Shown here: piece by piece, positions 44,196 through 54,461 of the stretch | Numbering within the stretch: the stretch's first letter is position 1 | How the letters are laid out: every line of letters begins with the position of its first letter | Origin: Bacteroidales bacterium | GTDB lineage: Bacteria > Bacteroidota > Bacteroidia > Bacteroidales > UBA3663 | Length of the DNA stretch: 64,000 nt | Reading direction: 5' to 3' | Assembly (NCBI GenBank): GCA_017618715.1 | Contig: JAFZTS010000024.1 | Span: 1-64,000 of the forward strand | The notes under the pieces: generated by a model | The model's input: the letters and a program-made list of their open reading frames with translations, nothing else | Told to the model about the DNA's origin: nothing | Database searches by the model: none | Translations under genes and position numbers: made by a program

Positions 44196-45682
44196 AGACT
44201 ATACATTATTTATATTATTATAGCGTGGCAGCCTTGCTGCTTAGCGGGTGCGGCTTTGAACAAGTGAGTAACCCCACGATGGTCTATGATATGCCCGTTA
44301 TTTATCCTGACTATCGGGGTGTGACCATTCCTGTTAATATTGCTCCACTAAATTTCACTATGCAGAGCGACAGTGTTCTGCTCATTGATGCCGTTTTTAC
44401 AGGCACGACTTCTGGCGAACTGCATGCGCAGGGGGGTGAAAGTACGAATATTGATCCCACGAAATGGAGAAAACTGCTTGCAGCTAATCAGGGGGGGAGC
44501 CTTTTCGTGCAGGTCGCTGCCAAGTTTCCCGATGGCTGGCGCAGCTACACGCCTTTCGGCATCGAGGTGAGCTTTGACAGCATCGACTATGGAATCACTT
44601 ATCGTCTCATCGAGCCAGGTTACGAGGCATATACCAAGATGGGCATTTACGAGACAAGTCTCTCGGACAGCCACGAAAGGGCTTTGATTGAGAACACGCA
44701 GTTCCGAGGCTGTGTTAACTGTCATAGCTACAAGCAAGGTGATCCCCGCTATTTGAGCCTCCATATTCGTGGCGACCATGGCGCTACACTGATTTCTCAT
44801 CCAGGCGAAGGAGGGACCATGAAGGCCTTCAATACCAAGACAGAGGAAACATTGGGATTCTGCGTCTATCCTTATTGGCATCCTTCGGGCCGTTACATTG
44901 CCTATAGCACCAATAATACGCGTCAGGGATTTCACGTGGGTGGAAAGAAAATCATCGAAGTGATGGATCTTGCCAGCGACATGCAGGTTTACGATATAGA
45001 TAGAAACAAACTGTTGGTCTGCGAAGCCCTCAAGGGCGATTCGGCTTTCGAAACTTTTCCTGCCTTCTCGGCTGATGGCAAGACACTTTTCTTCAGTGTA
45101 GCCCGCCCAAAAAACTATCCCACAGAAATGAAAGAGATGTATTACAGCCTTTGCAGCATCGCCTTCGATGCGGAAACGGGGACCTATGGCACACAGATTG
45201 ACACATTGGTCAACGGAGACGCTTTGTGCAAGAGTGCCGTGTATGCTCGTCCTTCGTATGATGGCCGTTTTCTTTGCTATACAGTGGCTGACTATGGTTA
45301 TTTCCACATTTGGCATCCCGAGTCGGATCTCTATCTGCTGGATTTGAAGACAGGCGAGAGTCGCCCAATGACGGAGGCGAACAGTCCCGATGCCGAGAGC
45401 GTTCATAGCTGGAGTTCCAACAGCCGATGGCTGGTTTTCGGTTCACGCCGTGATGACGGACTATATACTCGTCCCTACTTCTGCCACATTGCAGAGGATG
45501 GCAAGGTGGGCAAGGCTTTCATGCTTCCCCAACGAAATCCGCGCCAGTTCTATGAGGGTCGCTTCATGTCGTACAATATCCCCGAATTCGTCACGGCCCC
45601 TGTCCCCCTCGACAACAAGCTTGCCGAGCGGCAGATTGTAAGCGATGAACGCGTCCCTATGGGTGTCGAAAGGAACAGATAG
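44192..45682 (+). CDS. PD40/TolB-like propeller lipoprotein with CxxCH motif
   Basis: The protein has 496 residues. A lipoprotein signal with lipobox LSGC (Cys20) is followed by an unassigned region. Then RGCVNCHSY (Cys174, Cys177, His178) forms a single haem-c-type CxxCH. The rest (about 200-480) has WD/PD40-like blades: YPYWHPSGRYIAYSTN, FPAFSADGKTLFFSVA, RPSYDGRFLCYTVADYG and VHSWSSNSRWLVFGS. This suggests a seven-bladed propeller like TolB. Whether haem is attached is unknown; the motif could instead be structural. A four-base overlap with the DUF6057-like gene shows an operon. Function is not known. Confidence 0.75.
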   Translation: MKTIHYLYYYSVAALLLSGCGFEQVSNPTMVYDMPVIYPDYRGVTIPVNIAPLNFTMQSDSVLLIDAVFTGTTSGELHAQGGESTNIDPTKWRKLLAANQGGSLFVQVAAKFPDGWRSYTPFGIEVSFDSIDYGITYRLIEPGYEAYTKMGIYETSLSDSHERALIENTQFRGCVNCHSYKQGDPRYLSLHIRGDHGATLISHPGEGGTMKAFNTKTEETLGFCVYPYWHPSGRYIAYSTNNTRQGFHVGGKKIIEVMDLASDMQVYDIDRNKLLVCEALKGDSAFETFPAFSADGKTLFFSVARPKNYPTEMKEMYYSLCSIAFDAETGTYGTQIDTLVNGDALCKSAVYARPSYDGRFLCYTVADYGYFHIWHPESDLYLLDLKTGESRPMTEANSPDAESVHSWSSNSRWLVFGSRRDDGLYTRPYFCHIAEDGKVGKAFMLPQRNPRQFYEGRFMSYNIPEFVTAPVPLDNKLAERQIVSDERVPMGVERNR

Positions 45683-45825
45683 CACCATTTTAATAATATC
45701 TTTTACCTCGAAAAATGATATGTCAAAATGGCATGCAATCCATTGTACCCCTTCCGTTCGGATGGATTCTTGTGCAAATTGAATGGATTATGTCGTTTTT
45801 GTTTCTTTTATTACCGAGTATTTCG

Positions 45826-45833
45826 TACATTTG
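45826..45833 (+). promoter_or_regulatory. Probable -7 element of the polysaccharide utilisation locus
   Basis: TACATTTG fits TAnnTTTG. The ATG of the first gene is at 45937, leaving a leader of about 95 nt. The 254-base gap from 45683 is A/T rich and holds no other gene; no sigma or hybrid sensor regulator lies in the window. Confidence 0.6.
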
Positions 45834-45936
45834 CAAAGTATTTTGTCTTATATCATGATACTTCTGGTACAAGATGTTTCTTGGAAACAAAAATAATATC
45901 ACACAATTAACACATTATTAATATTAACTATTTCAC

Positions 45937-47514
45937 ATGAAACCGAACAAATTGTTTCTTGTCGCCGGGCTCCTCGCAGCTTCGGTGATCGGGTTTTCAT
46001 CATGTGGTGACGATGACGATTGGGGTCAGGTCGATGGATTAGCACCGACCATGAACCTTACTTCGACACACATCAAGACGGCTACCGGCCGTACGTTCAC
46101 CATCTCCGGAAACCTAACGGACAACGACGGTATTGCAACGGTCAGGCTCTATTGTCCGGAACTCTACCTCAACAAGACCATCGATATCATCGATATCTAT
46201 GGTGAACCCCTCAAGTCTTATGACCTGAATTATTCGTTCCCGATTTCGGCAAGTGAGACGGGCGACAACTTCAATGTTGTTGTCACTGTGACCGACGTTG
46301 TCAACCAGACACAGACCGGCACGGTACTGATCACGATGGACGGCGACTTCGAGAACCCCGCATTCTCGACGGCTCCCGGCAGCGAGGTGACTCTCATCAT
46401 GAAGGCTCGCACCACCTACAGCCTCAACATCTCGGTGACCGACGACCAGGCCCTCGACTACATGACCGTTCAGATTCCGGGCATCGACCCCTACAACGAG
46501 CCCGTGACCATCAATTGCGGTGGTGGCAAGAAGTATGATTACACCGACAAGGTGACCTTCCCCAATGTCGAGACCAGCTACAAGCTCTTCCTCACCGTAG
46601 TCGATAAGGAAGGAAAGAAGACCTCCAGCGAAAGCACCATCAGCGTCACCAGCGAGGTGCCCGACTATCCGAACCTCTGGCTCTCGGATGTCGAGACGGC
46701 TGCCGAGCTCAACTCCGACATCTTCGGTGTGCCTCAGTATGTCGATCATGCCATCGACGTGGCTGGCGATTCCATCCCCTACACCTATGTCGCACGTTAC
46801 TACAACCAGAAGGCAGGCACCAAGGTATGGTTCCTCGGACAGAAGACCGACTTCAGCCCCATCTGCTACGGTTGCGATGCTACCGACAACACCCTCCTTT
46901 CCGACGACGAGGAGACGATGCAGCCCATCACCCTCAACGAGGCAGGTGTTTACTATCGCATCACCATCAACATCAAGACCTACACCATGACCACCGAGAC
47001 CTATCCGATCAGCGAGGCACTCTCGGCAGCTCGTGTTGACCTTTACAACACCGCAGCATTCGACGTCTGGGGCGATGGTGGCAGCTGGCTCTACAACTTC
47101 TCGTTCGGTTACCTCAACAGCGGTCCTTCGGGCGTCATCAGCTTCACGCAGGATGCTACCAACCCGAACCTCTTCTACCTTGAGGAGCCTCTTCAGTTCG
47201 ATGCCGACAACAACCTCCAATCGAACGATGGCGGTTACAACACCAACTTCATCATCCACAACTTCCACCCGGGTGGCTGGTGGGATGTGGTATGCTGGAA
47301 ACCCAACAGCTCTACCGATCCCGAGTTCTGGCCCTGGTGGGGCAACAACTCACAGCTCAATACGGAGGGTTGGGAGGATTGGCCCGGCTATTACACCGTC
47401 CGTACTCAGGGCGATAAGTGGTGCAAGGTACCCGTTCCGTCCAACAAGTTCGGTCAGTATCGCCTCTGGTTCGATTCCCACCTCGAGCGTGCTAAACTCG
47501 TGCCAGCCAAATAA
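45937..47514 (+). CDS. Surface glycan-binding lipoprotein (SusE/F-position)
   Basis: The protein has 525 residues. Lipobox FSSC (Cys23) is followed by GDDDDWG; an acidic run straight after the cysteine is the Bacteroidetes lipoprotein export signal for surface display. Several immunoglobulin-like domains (about 30-240) precede an aromatic-rich C-terminal half with WWDVVCW and PEFWPWWGNNS, well suited to stacking on sugars. It is the first gene of the cluster, directly before susC (24 bases), an order seen for surface glycan-binding proteins. No sequence family is assigned; the role is inferred from export signal, composition and position. Confidence 0.75.
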   Translation: MKPNKLFLVAGLLAASVIGFSSCGDDDDWGQVDGLAPTMNLTSTHIKTATGRTFTISGNLTDNDGIATVRLYCPELYLNKTIDIIDIYGEPLKSYDLNYSFPISASETGDNFNVVVTVTDVVNQTQTGTVLITMDGDFENPAFSTAPGSEVTLIMKARTTYSLNISVTDDQALDYMTVQIPGIDPYNEPVTINCGGGKKYDYTDKVTFPNVETSYKLFLTVVDKEGKKTSSESTISVTSEVPDYPNLWLSDVETAAELNSDIFGVPQYVDHAIDVAGDSIPYTYVARYYNQKAGTKVWFLGQKTDFSPICYGCDATDNTLLSDDEETMQPITLNEAGVYYRITINIKTYTMTTETYPISEALSAARVDLYNTAAFDVWGDGGSWLYNFSFGYLNSGPSGVISFTQDATNPNLFYLEEPLQFDADNNLQSNDGGYNTNFIIHNFHPGGWWDVVCWKPNSSTDPEFWPWWGNNSQLNTEGWEDWPGYYTVRTQGDKWCKVPVPSNKFGQYRLWFDSHLERAKLVPAK

Positions 47515-47538
47515 ATAATCTTGAAATAGTATAACAAC

Positions 47539-50500
47539 ATGAAAAAATATTTGTTTACGCTCTGTCTGGCACTATTCGGCTTTGTCGCCTTTGCCCAGCA
47601 GCGAACAATCAGTGGTACTGTCATCGACAATCTCGGTGAGCCACTACCCGGCGTCAATGTCGTGGTGAAAGGTACCACCAATGGTGTGACCACCGACTTC
47701 GATGGCAATTACACGATCCAGGTGTCGTCACACGACATCCTCGTCTTCTCGTTCATCGGTTATGAACCTCAGGAGCAGAACGTCGGCAACAAGACGCTCC
47801 TCAATGTGCGCCTCGAAGAAGATCAGCAGATTCTCGACGACGTGGTTGTCGTAGGTTACGGTGTAGTTAAGAAGAGTGACCTTACCTCGTCCATTTCGAC
47901 CATCAAGGGCGACGAGATCATCAAGAGCACCACAGGCAACGCCATGAACGCCCTCCAGGGCAAGGTCAACGGTGTGCAGGTGGCCAGCGCTGGTTCGCCA
48001 GGCGCTGCTCCGAAGATCCTCGTTCGTGGTGTCACCACCGTCAATGGTTCCGACCCCCTCTACGTCGTCGATGGTATGCCTATTTCGGGCAACATCAACT
48101 TCCTCAACAACAACGATATCGAATCGATGGAAGTCCTGAAGGACGCTTCAGCATCGGCCATCTACGGTACCCGTGGTTCGAACGGTGTTATCCTCATCAC
48201 CACCAAGAAGGGCAAGGCTGGTATGCCGAAGTTCAATTTCAGCGCTTCTGCAGGTTTCCAGACCATCAGCAACCCCGATATGGCAGGTGCAGCTGAATAT
48301 GAGAAAGTCTATACCACACGCTATACCAACGACAAGCGTGAGGGTGGCTTCATCCCCAGTTCCTACGATACCGATTGGTGGAACGAGGTGGTCAACAAGA
48401 CGGCGCTCGTCCAGAACTATCAGCTCAGCTTCAGCGGCGGTACTGACAAGTTCCTCTACAATGTCAGCTCAGGCTATTTCCGCCAGCATTCGCAGTATGA
48501 TTATGGCTACTACGACAAGTTCAACATCCGTATCAACACTGAATATACATTCAACAAGTACGTGAAGGCAGGCCTCGATATCGCTCCTCGTGTTGAGTCG
48601 TGGGACAGCACCCCCAACCAGATGTCTTCGGCCATGTCGATGGATCCATCTACCCCCATCTTCAAGGACCAGAGCCTCTGGGGCGACAACGTCTATAGCA
48701 ACTACGAGCGTTCGCACAATAACGAGACTTGGAACCCAGTGGCTTCCATCGCCCGTGCTGACGGTCATGGCCGCAACTACGGTGTCATCGTCAACCCATA
48801 TCTACAAATCAATCCAGTCAAGCAACTCACCCTGCGCACCCAGTACAGTGCCTATGCACGCTTCCAGCGCAGCGACGACTTCACGCCGCAATATACCATC
48901 GACTCGGCTCACGAGTTCAATGAGTTCAGCGACGTCAGCCGCACCATCAACGAGTACTTCGACTACAACTGGACCAACACAGCCACCTACATCGACACCT
49001 TTGCCGACAAGCACAACGTCACCTTGATGGCAGGCTTCACCATGGAGCGTTACAGCAATGTCTATGTCACAGGTTCGCGCGAGAATACGCCTAACGACGC
49101 CCGTGCCCTTCGTCAGGTCAGCGCCGGTCAGCAGAACCAGCAGTCGAGCGGCAACGCCGGCTACAACACCCTCGTGTCGTGGCTTGGTCGTCTGATGTAC
49201 AACTACGACAACCGCTACTACCTCACCGCAACCATCCGTACTGACGGTTCGAGCCGCTTCCCCGCTGGCAGCAAGTATGCCACCTTCCCCTCGGCCAGTG
49301 CAGCATGGAACTTCAGCCATGAGCCGTTCCTCGACGGCCTCGACTGGCTCTCCAACGGCAAGCTTCGTTTCGGCTGGGGCCGCGTAGGTAACCAGGAGAT
49401 CAGCAACAGCGCCACCATGACCTTGCTCGGTGCCGCCGACTATGTGCTCAATGGCGAGCGCGTCCTCGGTTCCACCGTCTCGTCGGTAGGTAACACCGAC
49501 CTGAAGTGGGAGACCGTCGAGGACTTCAATGTCGGCCTCGACCTCGCTTTCTTCAACAGCCGTCTCGAAGTCATTGCCGACGTCTTCCAGAAGAAGTCGC
49601 ACGACATGCTCTATCAGCGCGAGAACCTCCTCATCCTCGGCTATCCCGCCTGGAACTCCGCCATCTGGATGAACATCGGCTCGATGAAGGCCACCGGTTG
49701 GGAACTCTCGTTCAACTGGAAGGACCAGAAGGGCGACTGGAACTATAACCTCGGCGTCAACCTCTCCAGCGTGCGCAACAAGGCCGTCAAGTTCACAGGT
49801 GAAGGCAGCCCTGTTTATACAGGCTCTGTCTCTGGCGTCAACGGTTCCATTATCCGCAACGAGGAGGGTGGTCTCATCAGCCGTTTCTATGGCTACGAGA
49901 CCGACGGCATCTTCCAGAACTGGGAGGAGGTTTATGCCCACACCAACGAATACGGCACACGCATCCAGCCTACTGCCCAGCCTGGCGATATCCGCTTCGT
50001 CGATCGTAATGGCGACGGCAATCTCAACGAGGACGACCGCACCTTCATCGGCAATCCATATCCCGACCTCATGGTAGGTATCAACCTGTCGGGTGGCTGG
50101 AAGAACTGGGACCTCGCACTCAACTTCTACGGCACGTTTGGCAACGATATCTTCAACTCCAACAAGCAGTTCTACAGCGGCCTCAATGGCTCGAACGTCT
50201 TTGCCGGAACATTCGACAAGGTATGGAATGGCGAGGGTACCTCCAACGACATTCCTCGTCTTTCGGTCAGCGACAACAACCAGAACTATGCTCGTGTCAG
50301 CGACTTCTATGTCGAGGACGGTTCCTACATGCGCTGCAAGCAGATCCAGCTCGGCTACACCCTTCCCAAGAGGGGCTTCTTCAAGGAGCATGTGCTGCGC
50401 TTATACCTGACAGCTCAGAATCCGTTCACCATCACCAGCTACAGCGGCATGGACCCCGAGCGTCCAGCCTACGACGGCAGTGTCATCGAGACGGGTATCG

Positions 50501-50559
50501 ACAAGATCGCTTATCCTTCTCCTCGCACCTTCCTCTTCGGTCTTGACTTCAACTTCTAA
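47539..50559 (+). CDS. SusC/RagA family TonB-linked outer-membrane transporter
   Basis: The protein has 1006 residues. A signal peptide ends at AFAQ. A carboxypeptidase-regulatory-like domain follows (ISGTVIDNLGEPLPGVNVVV, FSFIGYEPQE), then the TonB-box region DDVVVVGYGVVKK, a plug with LYVVDGMPISG and AIYGTRGSNGVILITTK, and a 22-strand barrel ending in FLFGLDFNF. It imports oligosaccharides using proton motive force through TonB, with the SusD lipoprotein as lid. It is followed by susD after 20 bases. Confidence 0.95.
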   Translation: MKKYLFTLCLALFGFVAFAQQRTISGTVIDNLGEPLPGVNVVVKGTTNGVTTDFDGNYTIQVSSHDILVFSFIGYEPQEQNVGNKTLLNVRLEEDQQILDDVVVVGYGVVKKSDLTSSISTIKGDEIIKSTTGNAMNALQGKVNGVQVASAGSPGAAPKILVRGVTTVNGSDPLYVVDGMPISGNINFLNNNDIESMEVLKDASASAIYGTRGSNGVILITTKKGKAGMPKFNFSASAGFQTISNPDMAGAAEYEKVYTTRYTNDKREGGFIPSSYDTDWWNEVVNKTALVQNYQLSFSGGTDKFLYNVSSGYFRQHSQYDYGYYDKFNIRINTEYTFNKYVKAGLDIAPRVESWDSTPNQMSSAMSMDPSTPIFKDQSLWGDNVYSNYERSHNNETWNPVASIARADGHGRNYGVIVNPYLQINPVKQLTLRTQYSAYARFQRSDDFTPQYTIDSAHEFNEFSDVSRTINEYFDYNWTNTATYIDTFADKHNVTLMAGFTMERYSNVYVTGSRENTPNDARALRQVSAGQQNQQSSGNAGYNTLVSWLGRLMYNYDNRYYLTATIRTDGSSRFPAGSKYATFPSASAAWNFSHEPFLDGLDWLSNGKLRFGWGRVGNQEISNSATMTLLGAADYVLNGERVLGSTVSSVGNTDLKWETVEDFNVGLDLAFFNSRLEVIADVFQKKSHDMLYQRENLLILGYPAWNSAIWMNIGSMKATGWELSFNWKDQKGDWNYNLGVNLSSVRNKAVKFTGEGSPVYTGSVSGVNGSIIRNEEGGLISRFYGYETDGIFQNWEEVYAHTNEYGTRIQPTAQPGDIRFVDRNGDGNLNEDDRTFIGNPYPDLMVGINLSGGWKNWDLALNFYGTFGNDIFNSNKQFYSGLNGSNVFAGTFDKVWNGEGTSNDIPRLSVSDNNQNYARVSDFYVEDGSYMRCKQIQLGYTLPKRGFFKEHVLRLYLTAQNPFTITSYSGMDPERPAYDGSVIETGIDKIAYPSPRTFLFGLDFNF

Positions 50560-50579
50560 CAGATTATTGCCGAACTATT

Positions 50580-52238
50580 ATGAAAAAGACATTTCTATAT
50601 CTCGCTGCCCTCGCTACTGCTGCCTCAGCTACCATCGCTTGCGATGACTTTCTTGAGGAGACAGTCAACGGTCAGCAGACCCTCGATTCATATTTCGTAA
50701 CCGAGGACGAGGCCACTTCCTACCTCAACGGTTGCTACAATGCACTGACCTTCTACGGCTGGTGGCAGATCCAGAACTTCTGGATCATGACCGACATGTG
50801 CTCTGATGACATGTGGATGGGCAACCTCTCACAGAGTCAGGGCGACTACTATTCCCTCGCCCATTATCAGGGCGTAGGTCAGTCCAACGGCCCGCTCAAC
50901 AACTACTGGATGCACCGCTATAAGGGAATCCTTTCGTGCAACGTCGCCATCAACCGCATCCCCAACGCGCACTTCCAGGACACCCAGAAACAGGAGCGCT
51001 TCATCGCCGAAGCCAAGTTCCTGCGCGGATACTTCTATTTCGACCTGGTGCGCAACTTCGGCGGTGTGCCCATAGTCAACGACTTCATGATGCCCGAAGA
51101 CGTCGAGGGTATCACCCGTTCTTCAGCTTCCGAGGTGTGGGCTCTTGTCGAACAGGACTTCCGCGATGCTGCTGCCGTTCTTCCTGAGCGCAGCCAGTAT
51201 CCTTCGTCCGACCTCGGCCGTGCCACCAAGGGCGCTGCCTTGGGTTACCTCGGCAAGTCGCTTGTCTATCAGGAGAAGTGGCAGGAAGCCGCTACCATCC
51301 TCAAGCAGGTCATCGACTCCAAGCAGTATGAGCTGATGGAGGACTTCGGTGACGTCTGGAACGTCGATACCAACAACAACAAGGAGTCGCTCTTTGAGAT
51401 ACAGACCACCTTCAACGAGACCTATGCCCTTGGCAACGCCCTCTCGGTGGTCAGCGCCAACCGTACTGAGGTCAACGATGGCTGGGCCTGGGGTCTGCCT
51501 ACCAGCGACCTCGAGCAGGCCTTCATCGACGAGGGTGACTACGAGCGTCTCAGGTGGACCATCATCAAGACCGGTGCAACCGAGATTGCAGGCGAGGACG
51601 ACTTCGCCGAACTCGTCGCCGACCAGTATGCAGCACAGTCCAACCAGCACTCCGACATGATTGAGGGCACCTACTACATCTCGCCCGACGTTCACAAGTC
51701 GGCACGTGTGAGCCGCAAGCTCTACATTCCCTACAAGAAGCGTCCGTCGAAGTGGAGTCAGGACTTCATCCCGCTCGATATCCGTCTGCTTCGCTATGCC
51801 GACATCCTCCTGCTCTATGCTGAGGCTTGCAACGAACTGGGTAACGACTCCGAGGCTCAGTGGGCACTCAACCAGGTGCGCAACCGTGTCGGTCGTGACA
51901 ATGTCACCTCGACGGGCAACACCCTCAAGCAAGCTATCCGTACCGAACGTCGCCTCGAGCTCGCCCTCGAGTACAACCGCCTCTACGACATCCGTCGTTG
52001 GGAGTCCATCAAGAACCCTGGTCATAAGGTTATCGCCGAGATCTTGGGTCCCAATGGCTCGTTCGTCAAGCGCAATACCAACGTGCTGACAGCCGACCCA
52101 TACGAGTATGCTGCCACCAAGGAGCCAAGCGACAAGGGTAGCACCTTCGACGAGAGCCGCGACCTCCTCTTCCCAATCCCGCTTTACGAGATTGAGCACT
52201 CCAACGGTTCCATCACCCAGAACCCCGGTTGGAACTAA
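50580..52238 (+). CDS. SusD/RagB family nutrient-binding lipoprotein
   Basis: The protein has 552 residues. Lipobox TIAC (Cys21) is followed by DDFLEE, a typical SusD start. TPR-like helices carry the usual landmarks (EAKFLRGYFYFDLVRNFGGV, RYADILLLYAEACNELG, IRTERRLELALEYNRLYDIR) and the protein ends in ITQNPGWN. It forms the lid on SusC and binds glycan at the surface. A strong terminator follows it. Confidence 0.95.
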   Translation: MKKTFLYLAALATAASATIACDDFLEETVNGQQTLDSYFVTEDEATSYLNGCYNALTFYGWWQIQNFWIMTDMCSDDMWMGNLSQSQGDYYSLAHYQGVGQSNGPLNNYWMHRYKGILSCNVAINRIPNAHFQDTQKQERFIAEAKFLRGYFYFDLVRNFGGVPIVNDFMMPEDVEGITRSSASEVWALVEQDFRDAAAVLPERSQYPSSDLGRATKGAALGYLGKSLVYQEKWQEAATILKQVIDSKQYELMEDFGDVWNVDTNNNKESLFEIQTTFNETYALGNALSVVSANRTEVNDGWAWGLPTSDLEQAFIDEGDYERLRWTIIKTGATEIAGEDDFAELVADQYAAQSNQHSDMIEGTYYISPDVHKSARVSRKLYIPYKKRPSKWSQDFIPLDIRLLRYADILLLYAEACNELGNDSEAQWALNQVRNRVGRDNVTSTGNTLKQAIRTERRLELALEYNRLYDIRRWESIKNPGHKVIAEILGPNGSFVKRNTNVLTADPYEYAATKEPSDKGSTFDESRDLLFPIPLYEIEHSNGSITQNPGWN

Positions 52239-52249
52239 TCTTTGGTAAT

Positions 52250-52288
52250 ATGTTCAGGCCGTGTCTCCCATGGCCTGAACATTTTTTT
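52250..52288 (+). terminator. Intrinsic terminator between susD and the GH30 gene
   Basis: ATGTTCAGGCC (52250-52260) and GGCCTGAACAT (52272-52282) form a perfect 11-bp stem with an 11-nt loop, followed by seven T. It starts 12 bases after the susD stop codon. Since no promoter is evident before GH30, it probably acts as a partial terminator that lowers enzyme expression relative to susC and susD. Confidence 0.9.
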
Positions 52289-52302
52289 ATCTTTCTACTA
52301 TC

Positions 52303-54420
52303 ATGAAGCATCTCATTCATACCATTTCTCTGCTGTTGGCGGTCTTCTGCGCTGCGTTGCTCGGCACCTCATGTGGCGGTGACGACGATCCCGTTGCCGA
52401 CGAGACGCTGTCGGTCAGCCCCGCTTCGGCGACGATAGGGCAGGATGGAGGCACCTTGGCGCTCACCGTCCTCTCCTCGCGTGTGCCCACGGTGACCAGT
52501 TCTGCATCGTGGATCACCACAAGCAATCGCGCCGTCATCGATGGTGGCTATACAGTCAACATGTCGGTGGCTGCCAATCCCGATGCTCAGGACCGTAGCG
52601 CCACGCTCACCGTCACCGCTGGCAGTCTGTCCCGCACCGTACAGGTGACTCAGTCGGCAGCCGACGTGCTCAAGGTCGAGCCTTCGACCATCACTATCGA
52701 CGACCAGGAGCAGACCTTCGACCTCACCGTCACCACCAATGGCGTGCCGCAGGTCAGCATCGATGCAGGCTGGATCACCCAGACCGCATCGACGGCAACA
52801 GATAAACGCTCCTTCCATGTTGATGCCAACACGGGCGCAGCCCGCAGCGGCACCATCACCTATACCCTCGGCAGCCTCAAGGCGACGGTCACCGTCAACC
52901 AAGGGCAGGCAGTCCTCACCGGCACCATCGATCCGTCGCTCACCTATCAGACCATCGAGGGCTTCGCAGCGTCCGACTGCTGGGCTCCGGCCGTCATCGG
53001 TAAGTATTGGACCGGTTCACGCGACGGCATTGCTGAACTGCTCTTCTCGCGCGAAGTCGAAGGCAATCAGCCCAAGGGCATCGGCCTGTCGATGTGGCGC
53101 AGCAACCTCGGTGGCGGTTCTGCCGAACAAGGTCTCGACAGCAACATCGGCGTCGAGAACGGTGCCAATGGCTACAACTACTATCGTCGTGGCGAGAGCT
53201 ACCTCAACGACGACCTGTCCTACGACTGGTCACGTTGCGAAGGACAGCGTTTCTTCCTCGACAAGGCGAAGGACTATGGCGTCGAGAGCATCGTCCTCTT
53301 CAGCAACTCGCCCAACGTGCAGTTCACGCGCAACGGCAAGGCATACAGCAACAGCGGACATTCGTCCAACCTCAAGCCCGACTGCTACGACGACTTTGCA
53401 GCCTATATGGCAAAGGTAGCAGCGCAGTACATCGGCTGGGGCTATCCTGTCACCCACATCTCGCCCGTCAACGAGCCGCAGTACACCTGGGACGGTCACG
53501 ACCAGGAGGGTTCGGGCTGGAGCAATGCCGAGATCGCCAAGCTCACCAAGGAGCTCGATGGCGCCCTCGATAGCGAAGGCCTCTCCGGTGTCAAGATCCT
53601 GCTCGGTGAGGCAGGCGACTGGGAATATGCCTACAAGACCAAGAACCCCAACGATTGTTCGAACTGCATCTATGCATTCTTCAACGCTGCGAGCGAGACA
53701 TACGTGGGCAACCTCAGCCACATCGCACCCGTCTATGGTGCACATAGCTATTGGACCGACGGCACATGGAACGGCATGCGCAGCGTGCGTCAGTCGGCAC
53801 GCGACAAGGCCGTCGAGAACGGCATCGGACTCTGGCAGACCGAATGGAGCATGCTGGGCGACGGCTACAGCGAGTTCCCGGGCTACGAGAACAGCAACGA
53901 GATGGACATCGCCCTCGTGATGGACAAGGTGATCTACAACGACCTCACCGTTGCAGGTGTGTCGTCGTGGAGCTATTGGACTTCGATGGACGTGAGCCGT
54001 TGGAGCCAGCTCGACCGCTTCATGCTCATCGACTTCACGCCCGCAGGCGGCACCTATAGCGTTGATCTCTCGGGCGAAGGCACCTACAAGGCCGACGCCA
54101 CGCTTTGGGTGCTCGGCAACTACAGTCTCTTTGTGCGTCCGGGCTTCAAGCGCATCGACGTCGATATTCCCAATGCCGACCGCACATTCTTCGGCACGGG
54201 CTTCATCGCACCCGACGGCAACCGCATCGTTGTGGTGATGAGCAACCTCAGTGCAGCCTCGATGGACGTACGCCTTCACCTGAAGGGCGTCGCTCCTAAG
54301 TCGCTGAGCTCCTACACCACTACGCTCAAGAAACACCTGCAGCAGCAGTCACTCGACTCCTCCCGTTCCGAGTTCTCCCTCGAACCCAGCAGCGTCACCA
54401 CTTTCGTTTTTGACCTTTGA
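52303..54420 (+). CDS. Glycoside hydrolase family 30 lipoprotein with two BACON domains
   Basis: The protein has 705 residues. Lipobox GTSC (Cys24) with GGDDDP suggests surface display. Two BACON-type beta domains (about 35-120 and 120-205) each end in a TVTVNQGQ or TVQVTQSA strand. The catalytic domain starts at YQTIEGFAASDCW. The acid/base is Glu391 in SPVNEPQYTWDG and the nucleophile Glu514 in LWQTEWSML. A C-terminal beta domain completes the GH30 fold. The sequence style (GFAASDCW, FSNSPNVQFTRNGKAY) recalls proteins annotated as endo-beta-1,6-galactanases, but beta-1,6-glucanase is also possible. As an endo-enzyme at the surface it would make the oligosaccharides imported by SusC. Confidence 0.85.
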   Translation: MKHLIHTISLLLAVFCAALLGTSCGGDDDPVADETLSVSPASATIGQDGGTLALTVLSSRVPTVTSSASWITTSNRAVIDGGYTVNMSVAANPDAQDRSATLTVTAGSLSRTVQVTQSAADVLKVEPSTITIDDQEQTFDLTVTTNGVPQVSIDAGWITQTASTATDKRSFHVDANTGAARSGTITYTLGSLKATVTVNQGQAVLTGTIDPSLTYQTIEGFAASDCWAPAVIGKYWTGSRDGIAELLFSREVEGNQPKGIGLSMWRSNLGGGSAEQGLDSNIGVENGANGYNYYRRGESYLNDDLSYDWSRCEGQRFFLDKAKDYGVESIVLFSNSPNVQFTRNGKAYSNSGHSSNLKPDCYDDFAAYMAKVAAQYIGWGYPVTHISPVNEPQYTWDGHDQEGSGWSNAEIAKLTKELDGALDSEGLSGVKILLGEAGDWEYAYKTKNPNDCSNCIYAFFNAASETYVGNLSHIAPVYGAHSYWTDGTWNGMRSVRQSARDKAVENGIGLWQTEWSMLGDGYSEFPGYENSNEMDIALVMDKVIYNDLTVAGVSSWSYWTSMDVSRWSQLDRFMLIDFTPAGGTYSVDLSGEGTYKADATLWVLGNYSLFVRPGFKRIDVDIPNADRTFFGTGFIAPDGNRIVVVMSNLSAASMDVRLHLKGVAPKSLSSYTTTLKKHLQQQSLDSSRSEFSLEPSSVTTFVFDL

Positions 54421-54461
54421 TTTCTATCCCATCATTGTTATTTATAAATATATTGATAATT

